Part shown: one piece after another, positions 40,679 to 49,277 of the stretch
Layout: each line of letters opens with the position of its first letter
How positions within the stretch are numbered: the first letter of the stretch is position 1
From: an uncultured Prevotellaceae bacterium
Lineage (GTDB): Bacteria; Bacteroidota; Bacteroidia; Bacteroidales; Bacteroidaceae
Direction of reading: 5' to 3'
Assembly: GCA_946403615.1 (NCBI GenBank)
Contig: CAMJAO010000001.1
Location: 1-64,000, forward strand
Length of the DNA stretch: 64,000 nucleotides
Made by a program: the position numbers and the translations under genes
Notes under the pieces: generated by a model
The model's input: the letters and a program-made list of their open reading frames with translations, nothing else
The model's database searches: none
What the model was told of the DNA's origin: nothing

Positions 40679-42367
40679 ATGGACTGGTTTTACGAACTCT
40701 TTACAAACACGAACTCTATAGCGCACATAGCTATGCTTTATGCGATAGTGATTGCTATAGGAGTTTATTTGGGGAAAATAAAAGTGGCGGGCATTTCGCT
40801 TGGAGTCACTTTCGTATTGTTTGCCGGTATTGTCGCCGGCCACTTTCGGTTTACTGCGCCCATTGATATATTAAACTTCATTCAAGATTTTGGCTTAATC
40901 TTGTTTGTCTTTATGATTGGTCTGCAAGTGGGTCCCGGTTTTTTTGAGAGTTTCAAGAAAGGCGGTGTCTCGCTGAACCTCATGGCTACTGGTGTGATTT
41001 TGTTGAACATTGGCATTATGTTTGCCTGCTATTATTTGTTCTTTGACACCAATGACTCATACTCTCTTCCGATGATGGTGGGTACGTTGTACGGTGCCGT
41101 CACCAACACACCGGGTCTTGGTGCCGCCTCGGAAGCGTTGAATGCCATCTTCCCCACCGATGCACCGCAGATTGCATCAGGCTACGCCTGTGCTTATCCG
41201 CTGGGTGTGGTGGGTATCATACTTGCCACAGTAGCAGTGCGATATATCTGCAAAATCAATTTAGGTCAGGAAGAGCATCAGCTTCAAGAAGAAGAGGCAG
41301 CCAACCCTCATGCCAAGCCATGCAAGATGCATATTCGCGTAGCCAATTCTTATTTGGCAGGACGCACTTTGATGCAAATCAGCGATTTTCTGAACAGGGA
41401 TTTTGTTTGTTCGCGTATTTTGCACGATGGTCAGGTGTCTATCCCCAACCGCAACACCATCTTTGAAGTGGGCGATGAATTGCTGATTGTTTGTGCCGAA
41501 GCCGATTCCGAGCCTATCAAGGCGTTTATTGGCCCTGAAATTGAAGCTGACTGGAACGTGGAACTGGAAGCGCAACCGATGGTGTCGAGGCGAATCGTTG
41601 TGACGAGACCCTCCATGAACGGAAAAACCCTGGGCAAGATGCACTTCTCAAGTGTCTATGGCGTGAATGTGACCCGTATCACCCGTCAGGGGATGGATAT
41701 CTTTGCCGGCAGAAACCACCATTTCCATATCGGTGACAAAATTATGGTTGTCGGTCCGAAGGATAATGTGGACCGTGTGGCAGAGATTATGGGTAATTCT
41801 GTTCGCCGTCTTGACGCGCCTAACATCGCCACCATATTTATAGGCATTATGTTGGGCATCATCTTCGGTTCCCTACCCTTTGCCATTCCCGGCATGCCCG
41901 TCCCCCTTAAATTAGGTATCGCCGGCGGACCTCTGATTATCGCCATTCTGATTGGACGTTTCGGTTATCGTGTGAAATTAGTGACCTATACCACGACGAG
42001 CGCGAATATGATGCTGAGGGAAATCGGCCTGGTGCTATTCCTGGCCAGTGTTGGCATTAAAGCAGGAGCTGGTTTCTGGGAAACGGTTATTGCGGGCGAC
42101 GGATTGAAATATGTCTATACGGGTTTCCTGATCACGGTCATTCCGATTCTCATCATGGGAACAATTGCCCGTAAAAAATACCATTTCAACTATTTCACCA
42201 TCATGGGTATGTTGGCCGGTTCATATACCGACCCACCCGCTTTGGCATACGCCAATCAGGTTTGCAGCAAGGAGGCGCCAGCCATAGGCTATTCAACCGT
42301 CTATCCGCTGAGCATGTTCTTGAGGATCTTCACCGCGCAGATTATCGTTCTATTCTTCTGCGGTTGA
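40679..42367 (+). CDS. AspT/YidE-type antiporter with TrkA-C domains
   Basis: A 562-aa membrane protein with two blocks of about five to six hydrophobic helices flanking two RCK_C/TrkA-C domains (about residues 215-290 and 300-375; VGDELLIVCAEADSEPIK, IGDKIMVVGPKDNVDRV). Internal symmetry and the motifs GLILFVFMIGLQVGPGFF and GLVLFLASVGIKAGAGFW mark the AspT/YidE/YbjL family of putative antiporters. It precedes the decarboxylase subunits in one direction, so it may exchange dicarboxylates such as succinate, fumarate or aspartate. The substrate is inferred from context only. Confidence 0.85.
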   Translation: MDWFYELFTNTNSIAHIAMLYAIVIAIGVYLGKIKVAGISLGVTFVLFAGIVAGHFRFTAPIDILNFIQDFGLILFVFMIGLQVGPGFFESFKKGGVSLNLMATGVILLNIGIMFACYYLFFDTNDSYSLPMMVGTLYGAVTNTPGLGAASEALNAIFPTDAPQIASGYACAYPLGVVGIILATVAVRYICKINLGQEEHQLQEEEAANPHAKPCKMHIRVANSYLAGRTLMQISDFLNRDFVCSRILHDGQVSIPNRNTIFEVGDELLIVCAEADSEPIKAFIGPEIEADWNVELEAQPMVSRRIVVTRPSMNGKTLGKMHFSSVYGVNVTRITRQGMDIFAGRNHHFHIGDKIMVVGPKDNVDRVAEIMGNSVRRLDAPNIATIFIGIMLGIIFGSLPFAIPGMPVPLKLGIAGGPLIIAILIGRFGYRVKLVTYTTTSANMMLREIGLVLFLASVGIKAGAGFWETVIAGDGLKYVYTGFLITVIPILIMGTIARKKYHFNYFTIMGMLAGSYTDPPALAYANQVCSKEAPAIGYSTVYPLSMFLRIFTAQIIVLFFCG

Positions 42368-42418
42368 CATATAAATATATAATAATACGCAACATATTAA
42401 ATCTAACAACAGCACCTG

Positions 42419-43357
42419 ATGAAAAGATTAGCAATCACCTTAGGAGTGATGTTAATGGTCAGTGTCACGATGTGGGGCCAGGGAGCCAAAAACATCATAA
42501 TCAATGAGATACTGACCAAAAACACTTCAAGCATTCTTGATGAGTATGGTGAGCACAGGCCGTGGATAGAATTGGAAAACATTTCGTTCTCCACTTACAA
42601 TGTGAGAGGAATGTATATTGCCACAGACACGGCGGTGCTGAACCCGAACTTATCTGCCCCTGAAAGAATCCAAATGATGAGCATGCTGCCCAACGAGGAG
42701 AAACGCACGTTGATCAGCGGACGCCAGCATCTGATTCTGTTCTTAAACAGTAATCCGGCAAAAGGAGGCACCCACCTCTCTGCCAGAATCAACCCTGATG
42801 AACGAGTGTGGATAGGTTTTTATGACGGCAACGGCATTGACTTGATTGACTCGGTTTGGGTGCCTGTGTTGGCTGAGAATCACTCCTGGAGCAGAGAGCC
42901 GAATAACCAATGGGTTGTGAAAGAGGCCGACAGCGTTACACCCGGAGCAGAGAACGAAGTTGTGCAAACGGAATCAAAAGTATCAAGGATTAAACGTGAG
43001 GACCCCCACGGATTCGGTATTACATTGCTTTCTATGGGCATTGTGTTTTCGTGTCTTGCGCTGTTGTGCATCTTTTTCACCTTCTTCGGAATCTACATGC
43101 GGCACAAACAGGATTTGAAGAACGCGGTAGAGAAACAACCCTTGAAGTCCGTTGCTAAAGTGGGTGAAGAGGTGGCAGACATCAGTCATAAGACCAATGT
43201 GATATTAAAAGACGGATTGGCATCAAAGGGTATTGACAAGGAGATTTACATCGCGGTGATTTCCATGGCACTGAAACAATATCAAGACGATGTGCATGAT
43301 GTGGAGAGCGGAATCATTACGATTACGCCCAAAACGACTAAATGGACCAGAGTATAA
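42419..43357 (+). CDS. OadG-family gamma subunit fused to a lamin-tail-like domain
   Basis: A 312-aa protein with a signal peptide (MKRLAITLGVMLMVSVTMWGQG), a periplasmic lamin-tail-like beta domain (about residues 25-175; IIINEILTKNTSSILDEYGEHRPWIELEN), and a transmembrane helix (about 200-226, GFGITLLSMGIVFSCLALLCIFFTFF) followed by a cytoplasmic tail. The TM plus tail are the OadG/MmdD-type gamma subunit of sodium-pumping decarboxylases, which helps assemble alpha and beta. The fusion with an extracytoplasmic domain is known in Bacteroidetes but is unlike the short E. coli/Klebsiella form. It lies with biotin-carrier and beta-subunit genes. Confidence 0.8.
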   Translation: MKRLAITLGVMLMVSVTMWGQGAKNIIINEILTKNTSSILDEYGEHRPWIELENISFSTYNVRGMYIATDTAVLNPNLSAPERIQMMSMLPNEEKRTLISGRQHLILFLNSNPAKGGTHLSARINPDERVWIGFYDGNGIDLIDSVWVPVLAENHSWSREPNNQWVVKEADSVTPGAENEVVQTESKVSRIKREDPHGFGITLLSMGIVFSCLALLCIFFTFFGIYMRHKQDLKNAVEKQPLKSVAKVGEEVADISHKTNVILKDGLASKGIDKEIYIAVISMALKQYQDDVHDVESGIITITPKTTKWTRV

Positions 43358-43391
43358 AAGCATTCACAGATAACCGATAATCACATTAAAT

Positions 43392-43847
43392 ATGAGCAAA
43401 TATCAATATACCGTCAAAGGAGTAGACTATGACGTTGAGATTGAAGAAGTGGAAGGCAACGTGGCTAAAGTGAAAGTCAATGGACAGCCTTTCGAAGTCG
43501 TTATGAAGCAGCCCATCAAGGCTGCGCCCAAGGCCCATGCGAAACCGCAAGTGGTGCAGGCTGCAGCCCCTCAACCCGCCGCTCCTGTTGCTGCAGCCCC
43601 CAAAAAAGCTGCAGCTGCAGCAACACCCGGTGCAGGTGCAAAAGTGGTAGCCCCGCTGCCAGGCACCATTACGGATGTCGTTGTCAAGGTAGGAGATACC
43701 GTGAAAGCCGGCGACACTGTCGTTATCCTCGAGGCGATGAAAATGCAAAACAACATAGAAGCCGACCAGGCAGGTACGGTCACTTCAGTATTGGTCAATC
43801 GCGGTGACACCGTCATGGAAGGTGCTACCCTTGTAACAATAGGATAG
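43392..43847 (+). CDS. mmdC: Biotin carboxyl carrier subunit of the sodium-pumping decarboxylase
   Basis: A 151-aa biotinyl protein. An N-terminal domain of about 40 residues is followed by an Ala/Pro-rich flexible linker (about 43-82) and a biotinyl domain with the target motif EAMKM, biotin Lys117. Typical GDxV turns flank it (VKVGDTVKAGDTVVI). The biotin arm carries CO2 from the carboxyltransferase to the beta subunit. It overlaps neither neighbour but lies 4 nt before the beta-subunit gene. The name mmdC is chosen because mutAB is next door; oxaloacetate decarboxylase use is possible. Confidence 0.88.
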   Translation: MSKYQYTVKGVDYDVEIEEVEGNVAKVKVNGQPFEVVMKQPIKAAPKAHAKPQVVQAAAPQPAAPVAAAPKKAAAAATPGAGAKVVAPLPGTITDVVVKVGDTVKAGDTVVILEAMKMQNNIEADQAGTVTSVLVNRGDTVMEGATLVTIG

Positions 43848-43851
43848 GATT

Positions 43852-45009
43852 ATGGGATTCAAAGAGTTTATCGTCAGCAATTTTAATGATTTCCTTACCT
43901 ATACAGGATTTGCCAATGCCACGGTTGAGAATCTGATCATGATTGTGGTGGGAGCCGTTTTTATCTGGCTTGCCATCAAAAAGGATTTTGAGCCGCTGTT
44001 GCTGGTACCTATAGGCTTAGGAATCATCTTGGGTAACATCCCCTTCAAATGGGATGCGGGATTGGAAATCGGCCTTTATGAGGACAACTCCGTACTGAAT
44101 ATCTTCTATCAAGGTGTCAAACAGGGTTGGTATCCGCCACTTGTCTTTTTGGGCATCGGTGCCATGACCGACTTCTCGGCATTGATTAGCAATCCCAAAC
44201 TGATTCTGATTGGTGCTTCGGCTCAGTTTGGCATCTTCGGCGCTTATATGGTTGCTCTCGCTTTAGGGTTTGAGCCGAACCAAGCAGCCGGTATCGCTAT
44301 CATCGGTGGTGCCGATGGTCCGACGGCTATCTTCTTGTCATCGAAACTCAGCCCCAACTTGATGGGTGCTATTGCGGTATGCGCCTACTCCTACATGGCT
44401 TTGGTGCCGGTCATCCAACCGCCGTTGATGCGCTTGCTCACCACCAAGAAAGAGCGTGTCATCCACATGAAACCTGCCCGTCAGGTGAGTCAGACCGAGC
44501 GTATCCTCTTCCCCATCATCGGACTGCTGCTTACGACCTTTATCGTGCCTTCCGGCCTACCCCTCCTTGGCATGCTGTTCTTAGGCAACCTGCTGAAAGA
44601 GAGTGGCAAGACCACCCGTCTGGCCAAGACCGCAGGTTCTGCTTTGAATGATGTCGTAGTGGTTCTCTTAGGACTTACCGTGGGGTGTTCAACCCAAGCC
44701 AGTGAGTTCCTCACCCTGAATACCATCAAGATTTTTGTCCTCGGTGCAATGGCGTTCATCGTGGCAAGTGCCAGTGGTATCATGTTCGTAAAACTGATGA
44801 ATCTGTTCTTGTCGAAAGATAAGAAGATCAACCCCCTCATTGGTAATGCCGGTGTGAGCGCCGTGCCGATGAGTGCCAGAATATCAAACAACCTCGGATT
44901 GGAATATGACCGTCATAATTTCCTGTTGATGCACGCTATGGGACCGAATGTGGCAGGTGTCATCGGTTCAGCTGTGGCGGCAGGTACCCTGTTAGGTTTC
45001 TTCTCCTAA
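43852..45009 (+). CDS. mmdB: Sodium-pumping decarboxylase beta subunit
   Basis: A 385-aa integral membrane protein with about nine to ten hydrophobic helices that decarboxylates carboxybiotin and pumps sodium outward. Family motifs are present: LGIGAMTDFSALISNP, IGGADGPTAIFLSSKLSP, and the C-terminal GNAGVSAVPMSARISN with HAMGPNVAGVIGSAVAAG. The length is normal. The carboxyltransferase alpha subunit (mmdA/oadA) is not in this cluster. Gene-end terminator at 45065-45106. Pathway: (S)-methylmalonyl-CoA to propionyl-CoA, coupled to a sodium gradient. Confidence 0.92.
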   Translation: MGFKEFIVSNFNDFLTYTGFANATVENLIMIVVGAVFIWLAIKKDFEPLLLVPIGLGIILGNIPFKWDAGLEIGLYEDNSVLNIFYQGVKQGWYPPLVFLGIGAMTDFSALISNPKLILIGASAQFGIFGAYMVALALGFEPNQAAGIAIIGGADGPTAIFLSSKLSPNLMGAIAVCAYSYMALVPVIQPPLMRLLTTKKERVIHMKPARQVSQTERILFPIIGLLLTTFIVPSGLPLLGMLFLGNLLKESGKTTRLAKTAGSALNDVVVVLLGLTVGCSTQASEFLTLNTIKIFVLGAMAFIVASASGIMFVKLMNLFLSKDKKINPLIGNAGVSAVPMSARISNNLGLEYDRHNFLLMHAMGPNVAGVIGSAVAAGTLLGFFS

Positions 45010-45064
45010 GCTCGAATAGTGATAGGACATCCTAAATCCTTAAATGATATTGAGAATGAGATTT

Positions 45065-45106
45065 GAGGAAAGCAAGGCTTACCGCTTTGCTTTTCTCATT
45101 TTTTTT
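45065..45106 (+). terminator. Intrinsic terminator of the decarboxylase operon
   Basis: GAGGAAAGCAAGG pairs with CTTTGCTTTTCTC around a short loop, followed by eight to nine T. It lies about 55 nt after the beta-subunit stop. Confidence 0.85.
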
Positions 45107-45221
45107 GAGCATCACTTTAATGCTGAAACGGAAATTTCAACGAATCAGACGATTAATAGAATTAGTTCCTTTTCATGTTTCAAGTAATTGTTGAAAAGAT
45201 GCTTTTTTTGCCCCGTAAAAA

Positions 45222-45253
45222 TTTGTCCGAATAAGAAAAAAGAAGTAACTTTG
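45222..45253 (+). promoter_or_regulatory. Promoter of the HU-SPOR/FHA operon
   Basis: TTTG (45222-45225), a 20-nt spacer and TAACTTTG (45246-45253): a consensus Bacteroidetes promoter. The ATG at 45258 follows within 5 nt, so the message probably has almost no leader. Confidence 0.8.
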
Positions 45254-45257
45254 CATC

Positions 45258-46205
45258 ATGATGCAATTAGAAAAACATATCGAAGTATTATTGCTGACCA
45301 ACGACTGTGTCATTGTGCCAGGATTAGGTGGTTTTGTAGCTCACCATGTCGCTTCACGCTATGATGACCGCGACCATTCCTTTGTACCCCCAACACGTAC
45401 ACTGGGGTTTAACCCCCAACTCGTCATCAACGATTCGCTGTTGGCGCAGTCATACGTCGATGCCTACGATATCGGCTATCCCGAAGCCATGAAACGGATA
45501 GAAGAAGAAGTGTCAGAACTGAAGAGACTTCTCTCCGAGACCGGTGAATACGAGTTTCACGGACTTGGCAAACTGGCATTTAACGATGAGGGGCACATGG
45601 TGTTCGAGCCCTATTATTCAGGCATTTTATCCCCCAACCTCTATGGCTTGGGACTGTTGGAGTTTGAGCGTATTTCTACTCCTATTTTCCAACTGACCAA
45701 CGCATCACAGCATCTTACCTCTTCATCAGAGCGTGTTGTCACCATCAAAGTGAAGACATTGAGGAAGATTGCGGTGGCAGCAGTTGCTATCTTCGGCTTT
45801 TTCTTGTTTGCCAATCCCTTCTCTCACACCCAAGAGGCAACCCATGCAGAAGCATCCTTCCTGGGTGGATGGCTCAAGCCATCTTCTCAAACGGAGATTT
45901 TAAACACCAATGACATGGCACCAGCCGTCAGTGAGCAGACCGTACAGTTCACACAGGAAGAAGTGCAGGCCGAGTTCCAAGAGGATTATCAAATTGTTTT
46001 GGCATGTAAGATACCGAAAGCAAACGCCTTGATGATTATCGAGGAACTGAAATCCGACGGACTGACGGCCAATGTCATGGAGGCTCAAGGTGATGTGAAG
46101 GTCGTATATGGTCATTATGCCTCACGCACTGACGCTTATCAGGAAATGAAGCAATTATCGGGACACAAATATTTTAATTCAGCCTGGATTCTGAAGTCCA
46201 AGTAA
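45258..46205 (+). CDS. HU-CCDC81-type domain plus SPOR membrane protein
   Basis: A 315-aa single-pass membrane protein. The N-terminal about 130 residues resemble the bacterial HU-CCDC81 domains (MQLEKHIEVLLLTNDCVIVPGLGGFVAHHV; EYEFHGLGKLAFNDEG). A transmembrane helix follows (about 172-190, IAVAAVAIFGFFLFANPF). The periplasmic C-terminus (about 240-315) is a SPOR domain (YQIVLACKIPKANALMIIEELKSDG), which binds denuded peptidoglycan at septa. The HU-like part would thus face the cytoplasm and the SPOR part the wall. It is first in a two-gene operon with the FHA protein, one nt apart. Confidence 0.75.
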   Translation: MMQLEKHIEVLLLTNDCVIVPGLGGFVAHHVASRYDDRDHSFVPPTRTLGFNPQLVINDSLLAQSYVDAYDIGYPEAMKRIEEEVSELKRLLSETGEYEFHGLGKLAFNDEGHMVFEPYYSGILSPNLYGLGLLEFERISTPIFQLTNASQHLTSSSERVVTIKVKTLRKIAVAAVAIFGFFLFANPFSHTQEATHAEASFLGGWLKPSSQTEILNTNDMAPAVSEQTVQFTQEEVQAEFQEDYQIVLACKIPKANALMIIEELKSDGLTANVMEAQGDVKVVYGHYASRTDAYQEMKQLSGHKYFNSAWILKSK

Positions 46206-46206
46206 G

Positions 46207-46740
46207 ATGAAAAGAGTCAGGTGTCCTAAATGTGATACGTTTATCACATTTGACGAGTCGAAATATGAAACGGGGAAGTCATTGGTTTTTGTATGCCCCG
46301 AGTGTAACAAACAGTTTGGCATCAAATTAGGCGTTTCTACGCTTCGTAATACACAGAAGGAGGAATGCCCCGATGATCACCTGGGTCAAGGCGTCTGCGG
46401 TGAGATTGTTGTCGTGGAGAATGTTTTCCACTACAAACAAGTCATTTCCTTAAAAATGGGAGCGAACACCATCGGCAGGTATATGAAAGGCAGTAAAATC
46501 AACACGCCAATTGAGACCAACGACCCGAGCATGGACTTGCACCATTGCACGCTGACTGTATCAAGACGGAAAGGACATTTAGAGTTTTCTCTCACGGATG
46601 GCCCCAGTAATACGGGTACATTTGTCGATAATGAAATCTTAGGAGTGAAGGAGCGCCGTGTGCTCACCGACGGCTCGTTGTTTACGATAGGTGCTACAAG
46701 TATTATATTGAAAGCGCCCGACACGGATTCGTCACTTTAA
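46207..46740 (+). CDS. Zinc-ribbon plus FHA domain protein
   Basis: A 177-aa cytoplasmic protein. The N-terminus has a CxxC...CxxC ribbon (MKRVRCPKCDTFITF; VFVCPECNKQFG), like MJ0042-type ribbons. The C-terminal about 100 residues are a forkhead-associated domain (NTIGRYMKGSKINTPIETNDPSMDLHHCTLTV... GPSNTGTFVDNEIL), which usually reads phosphothreonine. No kinase gene is adjacent in this window. It overlaps the 3' end of the converging HU-like gene by 9 nt. The role is probably an adaptor in a phospho-signalling or division-related complex, inferred from its neighbour. Confidence 0.8.
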   Translation: MKRVRCPKCDTFITFDESKYETGKSLVFVCPECNKQFGIKLGVSTLRNTQKEECPDDHLGQGVCGEIVVVENVFHYKQVISLKMGANTIGRYMKGSKINTPIETNDPSMDLHHCTLTVSRRKGHLEFSLTDGPSNTGTFVDNEILGVKERRVLTDGSLFTIGATSIILKAPDTDSSL

Positions 46741-47931
46741 TTCTAAGTGGGGAATCATTAACGTGTCGCCGGCCTCAACCATTTCTTGATCACCATTTAA
46801 AGCCCGAATGTACATTTCCATCTGTTCTCCCCCAAAGTATGTGGCAGACAGATTCCTCACACTTTGAGCCTTTGTGACGACGATGACCGTATCAACACCT
46901 GTGATGCGATAGGCACCATACGTCACACGGGAATTAACATCGTCAAGGTCAATTTTCATTTCCTTTTCTTCGGTTACTTCAGGTGTCTGAACTGAGTCAT
47001 TTTTTATTGTTTCCACCACTTCGGCTTGGTCATCATGGTGTTTTGCTTTTCCAATCAAATACCCGACAGCAAAGACGACAATAGTCAATAGCAGAAGGAC
47101 AGATGCTATCTTCCACAATGAAAATTTCTTCGGCTTGCTGGTTGTTATGGTTTCCTCTGTTGACAAGTCAGTTTGTGCTTGCTCACTCAACGGCTGACCG
47201 TCGTGCCTGGGCAACAGTTCCTCTTGTGCGGTCTTTGCATCGGACGAAACTGTTTCTTGTTTCTCTTCAGGAGTTGAAGGCGTCACTTGCTCCTCTGCCA
47301 ACGGCTGTGGTGCCTCGGGGGTACCTTCGTCGTTTGCCCGTTCCTTTTCTTCTTTTTCTGCTTTTGGTTGCTCTGGCTTTTCTTGTTCTATGTCAGGGAA
47401 GAACACTCCGTCATTGAGTATTACTGGAACGAACTGTGAGAACGGTCTGTTAATCAGACTGCTCATGTCTTTAGATGGGGTAAAGACCATGGTGTGGGCA
47501 TCAGAGGCCATTTGGAAATGTCCCAAGCCCTCGATATCCAGATTGTCATCGTTCTTCAATGCGATTTGGATATACCCAAAGAATGAATTGACAATGGTCT
47601 CTGCCACATCATCAGGGAGTTTCGTCAACCTTGCCAGTTCTTTGAAAACATCTTGAATCGTTGCCATGCCATCTTGTGTGCTCCCGCTATCGGCCAGTTT
47701 CAGAAGATTCTGAGGGGGAACAAGCATTCGTTTTTGTGTGGAAGGGTCGATGACCACTCTTTCCATCCTTTTCTCAATGACAAAAGCCCCAAGCTGCGGG
47801 ATGCTCAGTCCTCTCCCGCTCTCAAGGATGTTACCAATACATTTGTTGATATACTTGACAATTCTGTGTGTTATCTCTTCAGAAATGCCAATCCTTTCGG
47901 ATAATCCAAGTATAAATTCTTTGCTGCTCAT
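46732..47931 (-). CDS. Membrane protein with two HU-like domains and a LysM-like tail
   Basis: A 399-aa protein. Residues 1-90 and about 95-185 are two HU/IHF-like domains (e.g. MSSKEFILGLSERIGISEEITHRIVKYIN; IQDVFKELARLTKLPDDVAE). A long Glu/Pro/Gln-rich linker follows (about 188-275). A transmembrane helix (about 278-302, IASVLLLLTIVVFAVGYLIG) leads to a periplasmic domain of about 90 residues that resembles LysM-type repeats (YRITGVDTVIVVTKAQSVRNLSATYF). The HU-like part is presumably cytoplasmic. It is the last gene of the rpmB operon, 12 nt after rimO, and converges on an FHA gene whose partner is another HU-like membrane protein. Confidence 0.75.
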   Translation of the reverse strand: MSSKEFILGLSERIGISEEITHRIVKYINKCIGNILESGRGLSIPQLGAFVIEKRMERVVIDPSTQKRMLVPPQNLLKLADSGSTQDGMATIQDVFKELARLTKLPDDVAETIVNSFFGYIQIALKNDDNLDIEGLGHFQMASDAHTMVFTPSKDMSSLINRPFSQFVPVILNDGVFFPDIEQEKPEQPKAEKEEKERANDEGTPEAPQPLAEEQVTPSTPEEKQETVSSDAKTAQEELLPRHDGQPLSEQAQTDLSTEETITTSKPKKFSLWKIASVLLLLTIVVFAVGYLIGKAKHHDDQAEVVETIKNDSVQTPEVTEEKEMKIDLDDVNSRVTYGAYRITGVDTVIVVTKAQSVRNLSATYFGGEQMEMYIRALNGDQEMVEAGDTLMIPHLELK

Positions 47932-47943
47932 GGCATTGATATG

Positions 47944-49266
47944 TCACTGGTTGGTATGGCCATATAGATCAAACTCGTTGGCATCATCGATGACAACATC
48001 GTAAAACTGGCCGATATTTAATGATGTATCTTTGGCGGACACCAACACTTCCGGATCCACTTCGGGTGAAGAGAATTCGGTCCTGCCGATGTAATAATCA
48101 CCTTCTCTCCTATCGATGATGGTACGCACGCTACGTCCGATGAAGTCTGCCTGCATCTCTGTGCTGATGCGCTGTTGCAAACGCATCAAACGTGACAGCC
48201 GGTCGTTTTTGACCTCAGCCGGGATATCATCTTGATAATGAATGGCGCTGTAGGTTCCGTCTTCCTCAGAATAGGCAAAGGCACCCATTCTTTCAAAACG
48301 AGCCCACTTAACGAACTCCATCAATTCCTGAAAATCTTCCTCGGTCTCGCCGGGGAAACCCACCATCAGGGTTGTTCGAAGTGCAATACCAGGCACATGC
48401 TCACGGATATCGCGAATGAGTTGATAGGTGTCTTCTTTTGTGAAATTCCGCCGCATGGCTTGCAACATCTTGTCGCTCACATGTTGGAAGGCAATATCTA
48501 AGTATTTGCAAACATTCTGTTTACGCCTCATCACTTTGAGTAAATCTTTAGGGAAGTGTGTAGGGTAAGCGTAATGCAATCTGACCCATTCCACCCCAGG
48601 AACATCAGCGATGGCTTCCACCAATTCGGCGATGTGCTGTCGCCCGTCGATATCTACTCCATAATAGGTCAGTTCTTGAGCTATCACTTGCAATTCTTTG
48701 ACACCCCCGTTGACCAAGTCGCGCACTTCTTCTAAAATTTCTTCCTGAGGCCGGCTCACATGTTGCCCGGTGATAATCGGTATGGCACAATAGGCACAAT
48801 GCCGGTTGCATCCTTCACTGATCTTCAAGTAGGCATAGTGGGATGGCGTGGTCAGCGAACGGCTTTGTTGCCGACCGTGTGGAGTCTGTGCTGACGTGGC
48901 AGAAACAGTACCGAGATCCTCGGCCAACTGTTTAAAGTCAAATTTGCCATAATAGCGGTCCACCTGAGGTATTTCCGCTTCTAATTCCTGTTTGTAGCGT
49001 TGTGACAGGCATCCCATGACAAAGAGTTGGCGAATCAACCCTTTTTCTTTCGCATCGGCAAAGCGTAATATCATGTCGATACTTTCTTGTTTGGCATCTT
49101 CAATGAAGCTGCAAGTATTGATGACCACGATGTCTCCAGAAGGTGTTTCGCTGTCATGGTCACATGTGTAACCATTTTTCTCAAACAGCCGGATGAGCAC
49201 CTCGCTGTCAACAAGGTTTTTGGAACAGCCCATCGTAATGACATCAATATGATTCTTCTTCGACAT
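47944..49266 (-). CDS. rimO: Ribosomal protein S12 methylthiotransferase RimO
   Basis: A 440-aa radical-SAM methylthiotransferase that adds a methylthio group to an aspartate of ribosomal protein S12. It has the UPF0004 N-terminal cluster (Cys14, Cys52, Cys86), a radical-SAM domain with C153-x3-C157-x2-C160 (EGCNRHCAYC), and a C-terminal TRAM-like domain (EMQADFIGRSVRTIID...). The motif TMGCSKN at the N-terminus is RimO-like. The ATG at 49266 is preferred over a GTG at 49272. It is 11 nt after ftsY, in a typical Bacteroidetes gene order. Confidence 0.95.
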   Translation of the reverse strand: MSKKNHIDVITMGCSKNLVDSEVLIRLFEKNGYTCDHDSETPSGDIVVINTCSFIEDAKQESIDMILRFADAKEKGLIRQLFVMGCLSQRYKQELEAEIPQVDRYYGKFDFKQLAEDLGTVSATSAQTPHGRQQSRSLTTPSHYAYLKISEGCNRHCAYCAIPIITGQHVSRPQEEILEEVRDLVNGGVKELQVIAQELTYYGVDIDGRQHIAELVEAIADVPGVEWVRLHYAYPTHFPKDLLKVMRRKQNVCKYLDIAFQHVSDKMLQAMRRNFTKEDTYQLIRDIREHVPGIALRTTLMVGFPGETEEDFQELMEFVKWARFERMGAFAYSEEDGTYSAIHYQDDIPAEVKNDRLSRLMRLQQRISTEMQADFIGRSVRTIIDRREGDYYIGRTEFSSPEVDPEVLVSAKDTSLNIGQFYDVVIDDANEFDLYGHTNQ

Positions 49267-49277
49267 GAACACCCAGA

